12,669 nucleotides of DNA from an uncultured Rubrobacteraceae bacterium (GTDB taxonomy: Bacteria > Actinomycetota > Rubrobacteria > Rubrobacterales > Rubrobacteraceae): NCBI GenBank assembly GCA_902805985.1, contig CADCUW010000451.1:1-12669 (forward strand). The letters run 5' to 3'. Every line of letters starts with the position of its first letter. The stretch's first letter is position 1. The position numbers and the translations under genes were made by a program. The notes under the pieces are model-generated. The model did not search any database. It had not been told where the DNA came from and was given only the letters and a program-made list of their open reading frames with translations. Positions 1 through 6,940 of the stretch are shown in pieces.

Positions 1-1454
1 ACGGCCATGTTGCCGATGTTGATGCCGTGCTCACCGAGTATGGAGCCGGCCCGGCCGATCATGCCTGGGACGTCCTCGTTGCGGATAAAGAGCATGTGCC
101 TCTCCGGGACCACGTCGAAGTCGTAGCCCATCGCCTCGACCAGCCGCGGCTGCAGCTTCGGGCCGCTCAGGGTGCCGCTCACGACGTTTTCGCCGTCCCC
201 GCTAGCCAGGCGCAGCACCACGAGGCTCGTGTAGTCCACGCTCTCCGTAACCCGGGAGGTCTCCAGGCGCAAGCCCCTATCCTTCGCGAGAATAGGAGTG
301 TTCACGAAGTTGAGCGGCTCGTGGACCATCGGGGCGAGCAGGCCCTTCTGGGCCGAGACGTCGAGCAGACGCGTGTCGAAGTCGGCGACCTCCCCCCTGT
401 ACTCTATCTTGAGCGTGTCGCCGGGACGGTCCGTGAGCTGGTAGAGGAGGCTCCCGAGGGCCTCGCACAGGCCGGAGAACTGGGCGACGAACTCGGCGCC
501 CTCGCCCACGGGCACGGGGGCGTTTATGGCGTGCATCGGGACCTGCCCCCTGAGCGCCGCGGCGACCTGCTCGGCCGCCGTGATGCCGGCGCGGTCCTGG
601 GCTTCGGCGGTGCTGGCACCGAGGTGCGGGGTGACGACGACGTTCGGGAGGGAGAAGATCGGGGACTCCGTCGTCGGCTCCTCGGCGAAGACGTCGAGCG
701 CCGCCCCGCCTATGACGCCGTTCTTGAGCGCCTCGTAGAGCGCGGCCTCGTCAACGATGCCGCCACGCGCGACGTTTATGAGGTAGGCGGTCGGCTTCAT
801 CTTGCCGAGGGCCTCCCTGCCCACGAGCCCCAAAGTCTGCGGCGTGCGCGGGACGTGAAGCGAGATGAAGTCTGCGTTCTCGAAGACCTCGTCCGTGGAC
901 GCGGCCCGCCCGACGTTCATAGAGCGCATCCGGTCCTCGGAGACGTAGGGGTCGTAGGCGAGCACCCTCATGCCCATGCCGATGGCGCCGCGCGCGACGA
1001 TGGCGCCTACGTGCCCGAGGCCCACGAGGCCCAGCGTCTTCTCCCTGACCTCAACACCCTTGAACGCGCTCCGCTTCCACTCCCCGTTCTTGAGCGAGGC
1101 GTCAGCCGCCGGAATACGCCTTGCGGCGGCGAGCATGAGGCCAAGGGTGTGCTCGGCGGCGGCGACGGTGTTGCTCTCCGGGGCGTTGGCGACGATGACG
1201 CCGCGCTTGGTGGCGGCCTCTATGTCTATGTTGTCCACGCCTATCCCCGCGCGGCCGATGGCCTTCAGGTTGTCCGCCCGCTCAATGACCCCGGCCGTAA
1301 CCTGGGTGGCGCTGCGGATTATGAGGCCGTCGTACTCGCCGATCTTCTCCAGCAACTCCTCGGGGCCGAGGTCGAGGAGGACGTCGACCTCGAAGTCCCT
1401 TCTCAGAAGCTCGATGCCGGGCTCGGCGAGCTTCTCCGGGATCAGGACCTTCAA
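1..1454 (-). CDS. serA: D-3-phosphoglycerate dehydrogenase, 3' end cut by window edge
   Basis: Oxidises 3-phosphoglycerate to 3-phosphohydroxypyruvate with NAD, the first step of the phosphorylated serine pathway; cytosolic. 484 residues are visible. Order: N-terminal substrate half, NAD-binding Rossmann core with GLGHVG (145-150), then the catalytic trio Arg230 (NVARGG), Glu259 (FAEEP) and His277 (TPHLGAST), whose spacing matches characterised PHGDH enzymes. An intervening ASB-type domain follows (about 315-445), and an ACT domain begins near 450 (HMLFIRNEDVPGMIG). This is the long SerA form of about 525-530 residues, so some 45 C-terminal residues lie outside the window. The start is a TTG overlapping the upstream stop in TTGA, with a GGGGTG Shine-Dalgarno-like stretch just before it; no better start exists because the protein begins in the family position (KVLIPEKLAEPGIELL). 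It is translationally coupled to the aminotransferase. The ACT domain suggests serine feedback, as known for long SerA enzymes. Confidence 0.96.
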   Translation of the reverse strand, partial: MKVLIPEKLAEPGIELLRRDFEVDVLLDLGPEELLEKIGEYDGLIIRSATQVTAGVIERADNLKAIGRAGIGVDNIDIEAATKRGVIVANAPESNTVAAAEHTLGLMLAAARRIPAADASLKNGEWKRSAFKGVEVREKTLGLVGLGHVGAIVARGAIGMGMRVLAYDPYVSEDRMRSMNVGRAASTDEVFENADFISLHVPRTPQTLGLVGREALGKMKPTAYLINVARGGIVDEAALYEALKNGVIGGAALDVFAEEPTTESPIFSLPNVVVTPHLGASTAEAQDRAGITAAEQVAAALRGQVPMHAINAPVPVGEGAEFVAQFSGLCEALGSLLYQLTDRPGDTLKIEYRGEVADFDTRLLDVSAQKGLLAPMVHEPLNFVNTPILAKDRGLRLETSRVTESVDYTSLVVLRLASGDGENVVSGTLSGPKLQPRLVEAMGYDFDVVPERHMLFIRNEDVPGMIGRAGSILGEHGINIGNMA

Positions 1455-2608
1455 GCGGTCACCCCGCTCTTGGAGAAGACCCGCTGCGCGGCGCCCACGC
1501 CCCGGCCGAGCTCCACCGGGAAGTCGAGCGACTCGAGCGCGAGCTCCGTGGCCGCTATCGTGGCGATGATGTCGAAGGCGTCGAAGTAACCGCAGTGGCC
1601 GATACGGAAGATCCTGCCCGCCATGTCCGCCTGGCCGCCCGCGATCTGGATGCCGTGCTCCCGGAAGATCATGCGCACGAGCTGCTTCCCATCGACCCCC
1701 TCGGGCACCCACGCCGCCGTGACGGCCGAGTTCAGATCCTCATCAGGCCCGAAGAGCGAGAGCCCCATCCCCTTGATGCCTTCCCTGGAAGCGCGTCCGA
1801 GCAGGACGTGGCGGTGGAACACGTTCTCAACACCCTCGTCCAGAAGCTGCTGCAAGGCGACGTCGAGCTGGATGATGAGGCTGACAGCCGGCGTCCAGGC
1901 CGTCTGGGCCGGGTCCTTGGCGTAGGCCTTCTTGGCGGCCGTCCAGTCGAAGTAGAAGCGCGGCATCTTAGCGTCCTCATGCATCCGCATCGCCCGTTCG
2001 CTAACGCTCACGAACCCGAGGCCGGGAGGGGTCATGAGCGCCTTCTGGCTCCCCGCGACGACCACGTCGACGCCCCACTCGTCCGTCCTGAGTTCGCACG
2101 CCCCGAGGCCCGAGACGGCGTCCACGATGGAGACGACGTTCGAGGCGGCCTTCGCGAAGCCCTCGATGTCGTTCACGGTGCCGGTCGAGGTCTCCGAGAG
2201 CGCGCAGACGACGGCCTTGATCCCGGGGTCCTTGGCCAGAGCCTCGGCGACCTCGTCGTTGTCAGCCTTCTGGCCCCAGTCGTACTTCAGCTCCGTCACA
2301 TCGAGACCGAAGGCCCGGCCCATCTTCACCCAGCGCCCACCGAAGTTGCCGTTGTTGACGACGAGCATCTTGTCCCCCGGCGAGAAGAGGTTCTGGATCG
2401 CCCCCTCGAAGGCCCCCGTCCCGCTCGCCGCGTAGGTGAAGACGTCGTTCTCCGTCAGGAAGACCCTCTTCAGCGCCTCGTTCACCCGGGTAAAGACCTC
2501 GCCGAACTCGGGGGTCCTGTGGTGGATGATCGGCAACGCGCCCGCCGCCGAGACCTCGGGCGGTATCGGGGTCGGTCCGGGCGACATGAGACGGTACTTG
2601 TTCATCAT
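1451..2608 (-). CDS. Class V PLP aminotransferase, probable phosphoserine aminotransferase role
   Basis: A 385-residue fold-type I aminotransferase of the alanine-glyoxylate / serine-pyruvate / PucG group (COG0075 style), not the classical SerC family. Visible marks: N-terminal LMSPGPTPIPPEV (8-19), phosphate-loop SGTGAFEG (62-69), PLP-ring Asp163 in IVDAVSGLG, the Schiff-base Lys189 in GSQKALMTPPG, and a C-terminal small domain with FRIGHCG (334-340). Family members act on alanine, serine, glyoxylate or phosphohydroxypyruvate. Because serA follows with a 4-base overlap, I infer that it makes phosphoserine from phosphohydroxypyruvate and glutamate; a serine-glyoxylate role is the main alternative. 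The open frame extends to 2674, but the earlier ATG codons lie in the inverted repeat and -10-like element, so I start at the ATG at 2608 (an adjacent in-frame ATG at 2605 is equally possible). AGAGAGGA lies about 12 bases upstream, slightly far for a Shine-Dalgarno site. Confidence 0.9.
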   Translation of the reverse strand: MMNKYRLMSPGPTPIPPEVSAAGALPIIHHRTPEFGEVFTRVNEALKRVFLTENDVFTYAASGTGAFEGAIQNLFSPGDKMLVVNNGNFGGRWVKMGRAFGLDVTELKYDWGQKADNDEVAEALAKDPGIKAVVCALSETSTGTVNDIEGFAKAASNVVSIVDAVSGLGACELRTDEWGVDVVVAGSQKALMTPPGLGFVSVSERAMRMHEDAKMPRFYFDWTAAKKAYAKDPAQTAWTPAVSLIIQLDVALQQLLDEGVENVFHRHVLLGRASREGIKGMGLSLFGPDEDLNSAVTAAWVPEGVDGKQLVRMIFREHGIQIAGGQADMAGRIFRIGHCGYFDAFDIIATIAATELALESLDFPVELGRGVGAAQRVFSKSGVTA

Positions 2609-2651
2609 GGTTTCGGAGGTTCCTCTCTCGCTGCGGACTACTCGATGGTTC

Positions 2652-2657
2652 ATTGTA
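2652..2657 (-). promoter_or_regulatory. Candidate -10 element for the aminotransferase-serA operon
   Basis: TACAAT on the minus strand matches the TATAAT consensus at five of six bases and would put transcription start near 2645, giving a leader of about 37 bases before the ATG at 2608. No good -35 sits at 16-18 bases (TAGCCA at 17). The hexamer lies in one arm of the inverted repeat at 2653-2683, so a bound regulator would block it. Prediction only. Confidence 0.4.
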
Positions 2658-2683
2658 GCCATGATCCTTGCCAATGGCTACAA
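2653..2683. promoter_or_regulatory. Perfect inverted repeat, operator-like, in the divergent control region
   Basis: TTGTAGCCAT at 2653-2662 and its exact reverse complement ATGGCTACAA at 2674-2683 are separated by 11 bases, so the arm centres are 21 bp (about two helical turns) apart, the usual geometry for a dimeric regulator. Each arm ends in a -10-like hexamer: TACAAT on the minus strand toward the aminotransferase-serA pair and TACAAA on the plus strand toward the methyltransferase. I infer an operator controlling one or both directions. The spacing and absence of a T-run argue against a terminator. Confidence 0.55.
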
Positions 2684-2772
2684 AATGGCGCAGCCGACTC
2701 ACAAGGTGTTGCTTTCTCGGCCGGATCCCCGAGCGGGAGGCACGGCCCTCCGCGAACGTCTAACATGAACCC

Positions 2773-3561
2773 GTGGACCACGAAGAGGTCGGCCGCTACT
2801 GGGACGCGAACGCCGAGGCATGGACGAGGCTGGCGCGGGCCGGCTACGACGTCTACAGGGACGGCCTGAACACCCCCGCCTTCCTGGACATGCTCCCCGA
2901 GGTCAACGGCCTCTCCGGGCTCGACGTCGGCTGTGGCGAGGGCCACAACACGAGGCTCGTGGCCGAGCGCGGCGCGCGCATCACGGGCATCGATATCTCC
3001 GGGAACTTCGTCCGCCACGCGATGGAAGAAGAGGCCAGTGAGCCCCTGGGCATCCGGTACGAGAGGGCGAGCGCCGTGGAGATCCCCTTCGAGGACGCCG
3101 GCTTCGACTTCGCCGTGGCGTTCATGAGCCTCATGGACATGCCGGATCTGGAGGGAGTTCTCGCAGAAGTCTTCCGAATCTTGCGGCCCGGTGGTTTCTT
3201 GCAGTTCTCGATAGAGCACCCATGCTTCACCACCCCGCACCGCAGGACCCTCCGCGACGAGCACGGGCGGGCGTACGCGCGCGAGGTGGGAGGCTACTTC
3301 CGGGAGAAAGACGGCGAGGTGCAGGAGTGGATCTTCAGCGCTGCCCCGCCGGAGGAGCGGGAGGAGCTTCGGCACTTCCGCGTCCCCCGCTTCACGCGAA
3401 CCCTGAGCCGGTGGCTAAATCTGCTGATCGAGGCCGGGTTCGTGCTCGAACGGTTCGGCGAGCCGTACCCGAGTGACGAGGCCGTCCGGCAGCACCCCGG
3501 GCTCGAGGGCGCCCGGGTGTTCGCCTACTTCCTCCACGTCCGGGCGCGCAAGCCCGGCTGA
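2773..3561 (+). CDS. Class I SAM-dependent methyltransferase, substrate unknown
   Basis: A 262-residue soluble methyltransferase of the Methyltransf_11 / UbiE-like type. The SAM site is clear: motif I LDVGCGEGH (50-58), the acidic residue binding the ribose in GIDIS (Asp74), an acidic post-II turn around PFEDAGFDF (105-113), and the motif after strand 5, ILRPGG (136-141). The N-terminal stretch YWDANAEAWTRLARAGYD resembles cap helices of small-molecule methyltransferases. The C-terminal third (FFREKDG-type loop to RARKPG) should set the acceptor, which I cannot name. The start is GTG: the codon four before it in frame is a TAA stop, so no earlier start exists. No convincing Shine-Dalgarno site is near; GGGAGG lies over 30 bases upstream. 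It is divergent from the serine operon and converges on the IlvD-like gene with a 7-base gap. Confidence 0.88.
   Translation: MDHEEVGRYWDANAEAWTRLARAGYDVYRDGLNTPAFLDMLPEVNGLSGLDVGCGEGHNTRLVAERGARITGIDISGNFVRHAMEEEASEPLGIRYERASAVEIPFEDAGFDFAVAFMSLMDMPDLEGVLAEVFRILRPGGFLQFSIEHPCFTTPHRRTLRDEHGRAYAREVGGYFREKDGEVQEWIFSAAPPEEREELRHFRVPRFTRTLSRWLNLLIEAGFVLERFGEPYPSDEAVRQHPGLEGARVFAYFLHVRARKPG
3540..3557. terminator. Weak hairpin at the convergent gene ends
   Basis: CCGGGC at 3540-3545 and GCCCGG at 3552-3557 can form a 6-bp GC stem with loop GCGCAA. It lies in the last codons of the methyltransferase, just before its stop and the stop of the convergent IlvD-like gene. There is no U-run on either strand, so any terminating role is speculative. 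Confidence 0.25.
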
Positions 3562-3568
3562 ACGGCCC

Positions 3569-4786
3569 CTACCCGAACCCCGCCCCTTCGAGCGCCGGGA
3601 GCGCCGAGCGGGCGTAGCGGGCCGCGTACCTGGAGCCGGATCTCTCGGCGACCCCGAATGGCTCCCGGGCTTCGAGCTCCCCGGCCTGGATCCCGGCGCG
3701 CACGAGGCCGCCTTCGAGGTCCAGGCGCAACGCGTCCCCGTCCCGCAGCCGCCCGATGACGCCGCCCATCGCCGCCTCCGGCGCGAACAGACAGGCCCAT
3801 GTCCCCGTGGCGTCCGCCGGCGGCAGGCCGTCTGTAACGACGGGCGTCTGGAGGCCTGCCTCCCGCAAGGCCGTCCCGAGCGCGCCAAGCCTTAGCAGAC
3901 CACCCCCGCGCGGGCCGCAGCCGTTCACCACCAGCACGGTCCCGTCGAGCGCCTCCCCCGCTCGCACCGCCTGGACGGCCTCCTGCTCCGAGCCAAAGAC
4001 GCGGCACTCGCCGGCGACGTCGCGGGCACCAACGGGTACCCGGCAGACGACCTCGGCGCCGGAGGCCCGCGCCCGGGCGAAGATGAGGCGAAGGTGCTCC
4101 CCCGGCGCCCCGGAGACGGAAGGCAAACCTTCTCTCAGGCGCCCGGCGACCGTCGGGACGTCGTGGAGGCCTTCACCGAGAGAGGTCAGCAGGGCTGGTG
4201 CGCCGTTCTCCTGGGTCCATGACGGATCAGAGGCCGGGGTCTCGGGCGCGAGGACCCGGATCATCTGCGAGAACCCGACGACGCTGGCCTCGCGGGCCAG
4301 GGCCGAGAGGTGGACCAGGAGCTCCGGGCCACCCCCGGCCGCGACGCCCGCGCGCAGCGCGTTGGCGAGGGAAAAATTATCCAGGAGCTCGCCTACCCGC
4401 GGCCCGCCGTTTGACGCGAGCTCCTTGGTGACGCCAGCCGCGTCTCCGGAGATCGGCGCGAGGCCGAGCGCCGCCAGCGTAGCCGAAAGAGGGGTGCCGG
4501 GCGGCGGGGCGCAGACCGTGGGAAAGTCGAGGCGCGTGGCCGCGAGCAGCATCCCGAAGAGCTCTTCCGGACTCTCAGATGCGAGAAGGAGGGCGTCAAG
4601 GCCAGCCTCAGCGCAGGAGACCTCCGTCGCGTCCGCCACCCATTCGCGTGCGAGGGCGACGCCGCCGGACGGCCGCGCCATCGCCAGGCGTAGAGGGGCG
4701 GGCTCGGCCCCGGCGGCGAGGACGGCGTCAGGGTGGGCGGAGGGCTCGAAGAACGGTATTCCGACGACGGGCGCCGGGGGCGTCAA
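3569..4786 (-). CDS. Degenerate IlvD/Edd-family (dihydroxy-acid dehydratase-like) protein, probable pseudoenzyme
   Basis: A 405-residue protein, against roughly 550-615 for IlvD or Edd. It follows the IlvD pattern in order: REWVADATE (48-55) matches the ELIADSVE helix; SPEELFGMLLAATRLDFPT (72-90) matches the CDK..PGMLMA.LRLNIP segment; NFSLANALRAGVAAGGGPELLVHLSAL (137-163) matches the AFENA..DIA.GGSTN..LHL segment; VFGSEQEAVQAV, then VTDG (317-320), APEAAMGG (335-342), RDGDALRLDL (348-357) and a YAARYARSALPA tail (387-398). Active-site elements are lost: CDK reads SES, the CGSCSGMFTAN block is deleted, the EGPKGGPGM motif reads NGCGPRGGG, the GRFSG serine motif reads GLPPAD, and the N-terminal domain part is missing. 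Hence no [2Fe-2S] dehydratase activity is expected; role unknown. Start TTG, 7 bases after the gatB stop, with GAGG nine bases ahead, suggests coupling to gatB. Confidence 0.8.
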   Translation of the reverse strand: MTPPAPVVGIPFFEPSAHPDAVLAAGAEPAPLRLAMARPSGGVALAREWVADATEVSCAEAGLDALLLASESPEELFGMLLAATRLDFPTVCAPPPGTPLSATLAALGLAPISGDAAGVTKELASNGGPRVGELLDNFSLANALRAGVAAGGGPELLVHLSALAREASVVGFSQMIRVLAPETPASDPSWTQENGAPALLTSLGEGLHDVPTVAGRLREGLPSVSGAPGEHLRLIFARARASGAEVVCRVPVGARDVAGECRVFGSEQEAVQAVRAGEALDGTVLVVNGCGPRGGGLLRLGALGTALREAGLQTPVVTDGLPPADATGTWACLFAPEAAMGGVIGRLRDGDALRLDLEGGLVRAGIQAGELEAREPFGVAERSGSRYAARYARSALPALEGAGFG

Positions 4787-4793
4787 GAGGTCC

Positions 4794-6251
4794 TCAGGAG
4801 CTCAGCTTCCGGAGGAGGAGTTCGCGGGCGCGTCCGCCGTCGGCGTTGCCGCGGGTGGCCTTCATGACCTGACCCATCAAGAAGCCGACGACCTTCTTGT
4901 CGCCGTTTCTGACGCGCTCGGCCTCGTCGGGGTTGGAGGAGATCACGCCGTCCACCACCCCGTCGAGCTCGTCGGCCTCCACGGAGCCGAGCCCCTCGCG
5001 CTCGACGACCTCTGACGGACGTTCGCCGGTCTTGAAGACCTCGGCGAGCACCGTCCTCGCGGCAGATCTGGAGACCCTGCCGCTCCCGACCAGCCCGATC
5101 AGCTCCTTCATGTGATCCGGCGTGACCCTCGATCCGGAGACGTCCGTGCCGGACTCGTTGAGGAGGGACCGGAGATCGCCCGAGATCCAGTTGGAAGCCT
5201 GCTTCGGATCCGCCTCGGAGGCAACTTCCTCGTAGAAGGCGGCGAGCTCTCTGTCGGCCGCCAGGACGCCGGCGTCGTACGGGGAGAGGCCGTATTGCTC
5301 GACGAACCGGGCGCGCATGGCGTCCGGCAGCTCGGGCATGTGGTCTCCGATCTCGCGGACGTAGGCCCCGGAGAGCTCTAAAGGCAGGAGGTCCGGCTCG
5401 GGGAAGTAGCGGTAGTCGTGGGCGAACTCCTTGCTGCGAAGCTCGTGGACCTCGTCGGTCTCCGGGTCGTAGTGGAGGGTGGACTGCTCTACGCGCCCGC
5501 CGCCGGCCAGGATCTCCTGCTGGCGCGCGAGCTCGGCGGCTATGCCCTTCTCGACGAAGCGGAAGGAGTTCATGTTCTTTAGCTCGGTCTTGGTGCCGAA
5601 GGAGCCGTCGGGGTTGCGGATGGAGACGTTAGCGTCGCAGCGGAGCTGGCCCTTCTCCATGTCCGCCTCGGAGACGCCTATCGCCCTCAGGATGTCCTTG
5701 AGGTGGTTGGCGGTCGCGCGGGCAGCTTCTGGAGACGGAATATCCGGCTCGGTGACGATCTCCATGAGGGGCGTGCCGCCGCGGTTGAAGTCCACGAGCG
5801 AGCCTACCGAGCCGTGCATCCGGCCGGAGGTGCCGACGTGGACGTTCTTGGCCGCGTCCTCCTCTAGGTGCAACCGCGTGATGCCCACCCGGACGGTCTC
5901 GTCGCCAAGGGGGACGTCGAGGTGGCCGCCCGTGCAGATCGGCTCGTCGAACTGGCTGATCTGGTACCCCTTCGGAAGGTCCGGGTAGAAGTAGTTCTTG
6001 CGCGCGAAGACGGCCCTCTCGGAGACGTCGCAATTCAAAGCCAGCCCCGCCATCACCCCGAGCTCGATGGCCTTCTCGTTGGCGACGGGCAGCGCCCCGG
6101 GATGCCCGAGACAAACGGGGCAGGTGTGGGTATTCGGCGGCTCCCCGTAGGTCACCCGGCAGCCGCAGAACATCTTTGTCCGCGTCGCCAGATGCACGTG
6201 GAACTCGAGCCCTATGACCGCCTGGTACGTGCGTCTCTCCTGTGTCTGCAA
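4794..6251 (-). CDS. gatB: Asp-tRNA(Asn)/Glu-tRNA(Gln) amidotransferase subunit B
   Basis: The 485-residue kinase-like subunit of GatCAB, which phosphorylates the misacylated aminoacyl group with ATP and hands it to ammonia from GatA. Visible marks: GLEFHVHL (14-21); a zinc site of Cys29, Cys31, Cys44 and Cys47 (FCGC...TCPVC); the signature LPKGYQISQFD (92-102); RLHLEEDAAK (126-135); DFNRGGTPLMEIVTEPD (154-170); MEKGQLRCDANVS (198-210). The C-terminal third is the helical and YqeY-like tRNA-binding tail, ending GRARELLLRKLSS. The open frame runs up to 6464, but the family N terminus (RTYQAVIGLE) fits a TTG at 6251 with GGAAGG nine bases ahead, giving the usual family length. Unlike most gatCAB operons it is separated from gatA by the Uma2 gene, and an extended -10 element lies upstream. 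The IlvD-like gene follows after 7 bases. Confidence 0.96.
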   Translation of the reverse strand: MQTQERRTYQAVIGLEFHVHLATRTKMFCGCRVTYGEPPNTHTCPVCLGHPGALPVANEKAIELGVMAGLALNCDVSERAVFARKNYFYPDLPKGYQISQFDEPICTGGHLDVPLGDETVRVGITRLHLEEDAAKNVHVGTSGRMHGSVGSLVDFNRGGTPLMEIVTEPDIPSPEAARATANHLKDILRAIGVSEADMEKGQLRCDANVSIRNPDGSFGTKTELKNMNSFRFVEKGIAAELARQQEILAGGGRVEQSTLHYDPETDEVHELRSKEFAHDYRYFPEPDLLPLELSGAYVREIGDHMPELPDAMRARFVEQYGLSPYDAGVLAADRELAAFYEEVASEADPKQASNWISGDLRSLLNESGTDVSGSRVTPDHMKELIGLVGSGRVSRSAARTVLAEVFKTGERPSEVVEREGLGSVEADELDGVVDGVISSNPDEAERVRNGDKKVVGFLMGQVMKATRGNADGGRARELLLRKLSS

Positions 6252-6289
6252 AGTGGTAGCCTTCCGCCGCGCGTCGCCTGCTCGGAAAT

Positions 6290-6298
6290 ATTCTAGCA
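6290..6298 (-). promoter_or_regulatory. Candidate extended -10 promoter for gatB
   Basis: The minus strand reads TGC-TAGAAT, an extended -10 (TGn plus five of six TATAAT bases), in an A/T-rich island of the gap between the Uma2 stop and gatB. It predicts transcription start near 6283 and a leader of about 32 bases. No clear -35 is present, which extended -10 promoters tolerate. If real, gatB and the IlvD-like gene can be transcribed independently of gatC-gatA. Confidence 0.45.
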
Positions 6299-6334
6299 CC
6301 GGGGACGCGGGCAAATACCGCCAGGAATCCGGTT

Positions 6335-6934
6335 CTACTGCCCCTCGTAGATCTCGGCCAGGGTCAAAGACATCTCCGGACACGGAACGGAAAAACGCCC
6401 CTCGTCTACGAGATCCCCCCTCCGCCACGCGCCCTCCTCGTCCCGGAAGTGGCGCTCGACACACATCCGGTCCTGGTCCACGATAAGGTAACCCTTGAGG
6501 CCCGGGACGCGCTTGTAGGCGGCGAGCTTGTAGGCGGCGAGCTTGTAGGCGGCGAGCTTCTCGCGCCGGTCCGTGCTCTCCGTGCTCTCCGTGCTCTCCG
6601 TGCTCTGGGAGACTACCTCGACGACCCGACAGGGACTATCCTCGTAGTACGGGTCATCGGGTTCGTCCTCGTAGACGACCATCACGTCCGGGTAATAGAA
6701 GACGTCGTCAACCTGAAGCTTCATGTCGCTCTGGTGTACGCGACACGGTCCGCCGGCTGCCGCAACGGCGAGCATTCGGAAGATGTTTCCGGCGATCCTG
6801 CTGTGCCGGCGGCTCACCCCATCCATCGCATAGACCTCGCCGGCCACGTACTCGTGGCGCACGGTGGCCGTCTTCTCCATCTCCAGGTAGTCCTCTACGC
6901 TCATGGAGCCCTGCGTGGCGGCGCGCTCGACCAT
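6335..6934 (-). CDS. Uma2-family (DUF820) PD-(D/E)XK nuclease-like protein with repeat-expanded core
   Basis: A 199-residue Uma2-family protein; the family has a PD-(D/E)XK nuclease fold and uncertain biology. Seen in order: N-terminal MSVEDYLEME (11-20) and HEYVAGEVYAM (27-37), SRRHSRIAGNIFR (41-53), the acidic PD of YYPDVMVV (80-87), the ExV element in RVVEVVSQST (103-112), then the family DRREKLAAYK box (122-131) and GLKGYLIVDQD (145-155). Two tandem expansions sit in the core: an STE run (111-120) just after ExV, and KLAAY in three copies (126-140) at the conserved Lys/Tyr helix; relatives normally have one copy. Both keep frame. It lies between gatA and gatB, which interrupts the usual order. 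ATG at 6934 follows a TATACT by 6 bases with no Shine-Dalgarno site, so a leaderless transcript is likely; the Met at residue 11 is an alternative start. Confidence 0.9.
   Translation of the reverse strand: MVERAATQGSMSVEDYLEMEKTATVRHEYVAGEVYAMDGVSRRHSRIAGNIFRMLAVAAAGGPCRVHQSDMKLQVDDVFYYPDVMVVYEDEPDDPYYEDSPCRVVEVVSQSTESTESTESTDRREKLAAYKLAAYKLAAYKRVPGLKGYLIVDQDRMCVERHFRDEEGAWRRGDLVDEGRFSVPCPEMSLTLAEIYEGQ
6511..6559. repeat. 15-bp tandem repeat, three copies, inside the Uma2 gene
   Basis: GCTTGTAGGCGGCGA occurs three times without mismatch (6511-6525, 6526-6540, 6541-6555), followed by four bases of a fourth copy. On the coding strand it encodes repeated KLAAY. The unit is a multiple of three, so copy-number change alters protein length but not frame. 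Confidence 0.97.
6571..6606. repeat. 9-bp tandem repeat, four copies, inside the Uma2 gene
   Basis: CCGTGCTCT occurs four times exactly (6571-6579, 6580-6588, 6589-6597, 6598-6606). On the coding strand it encodes a repeated Ser-Thr-Glu run next to the ExV motif. It lies only 11 bases from the 15-bp repeat, so two unrelated repeat units expanded side by side. Confidence 0.97.
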
Positions 6935-6940
6935 GCAAGG

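Noticed and set aside
2609..2674. N-terminal extension of the aminotransferase to 407 residues
   Set aside because: The added ATG codons lie in the inverted repeat and -10-like element, and the extension does not resemble the family N terminus.
2716..2751. Small inverted repeats (CTCGG/CCGAG and GGAGG/CCTCC) upstream of the methyltransferase
   Set aside because: Five-base arms are expected by chance at this GC content; I cannot support a riboswitch or attenuator.
27..2869. Long plus-strand open frames (to 520 and 424 codons) opposite serA and the aminotransferase
   Set aside because: They are antisense shadows of clear minus-strand genes; their translations are Arg/His/Asp/Leu-rich with no domain pattern.
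3756..5015. 419-codon plus-strand open frame opposite the IlvD-like gene and gatB
   Set aside because: The minus strand holds recognisable IlvD and GatB sequence; the plus frame is Arg/Ser/Pro-rich low-complexity and spans two unrelated genes.
6252..6464. N-terminal extension of GatB to 556 residues
   Set aside because: It would run into the Uma2 gene and adds a non-conserved Arg/Gly-rich leader; the TTG at 6251 gives the family length.
6511..6606. CRISPR-like array
   Set aside because: Units are 9 and 15 bp, directly adjacent without spacers, and encode protein repeats.
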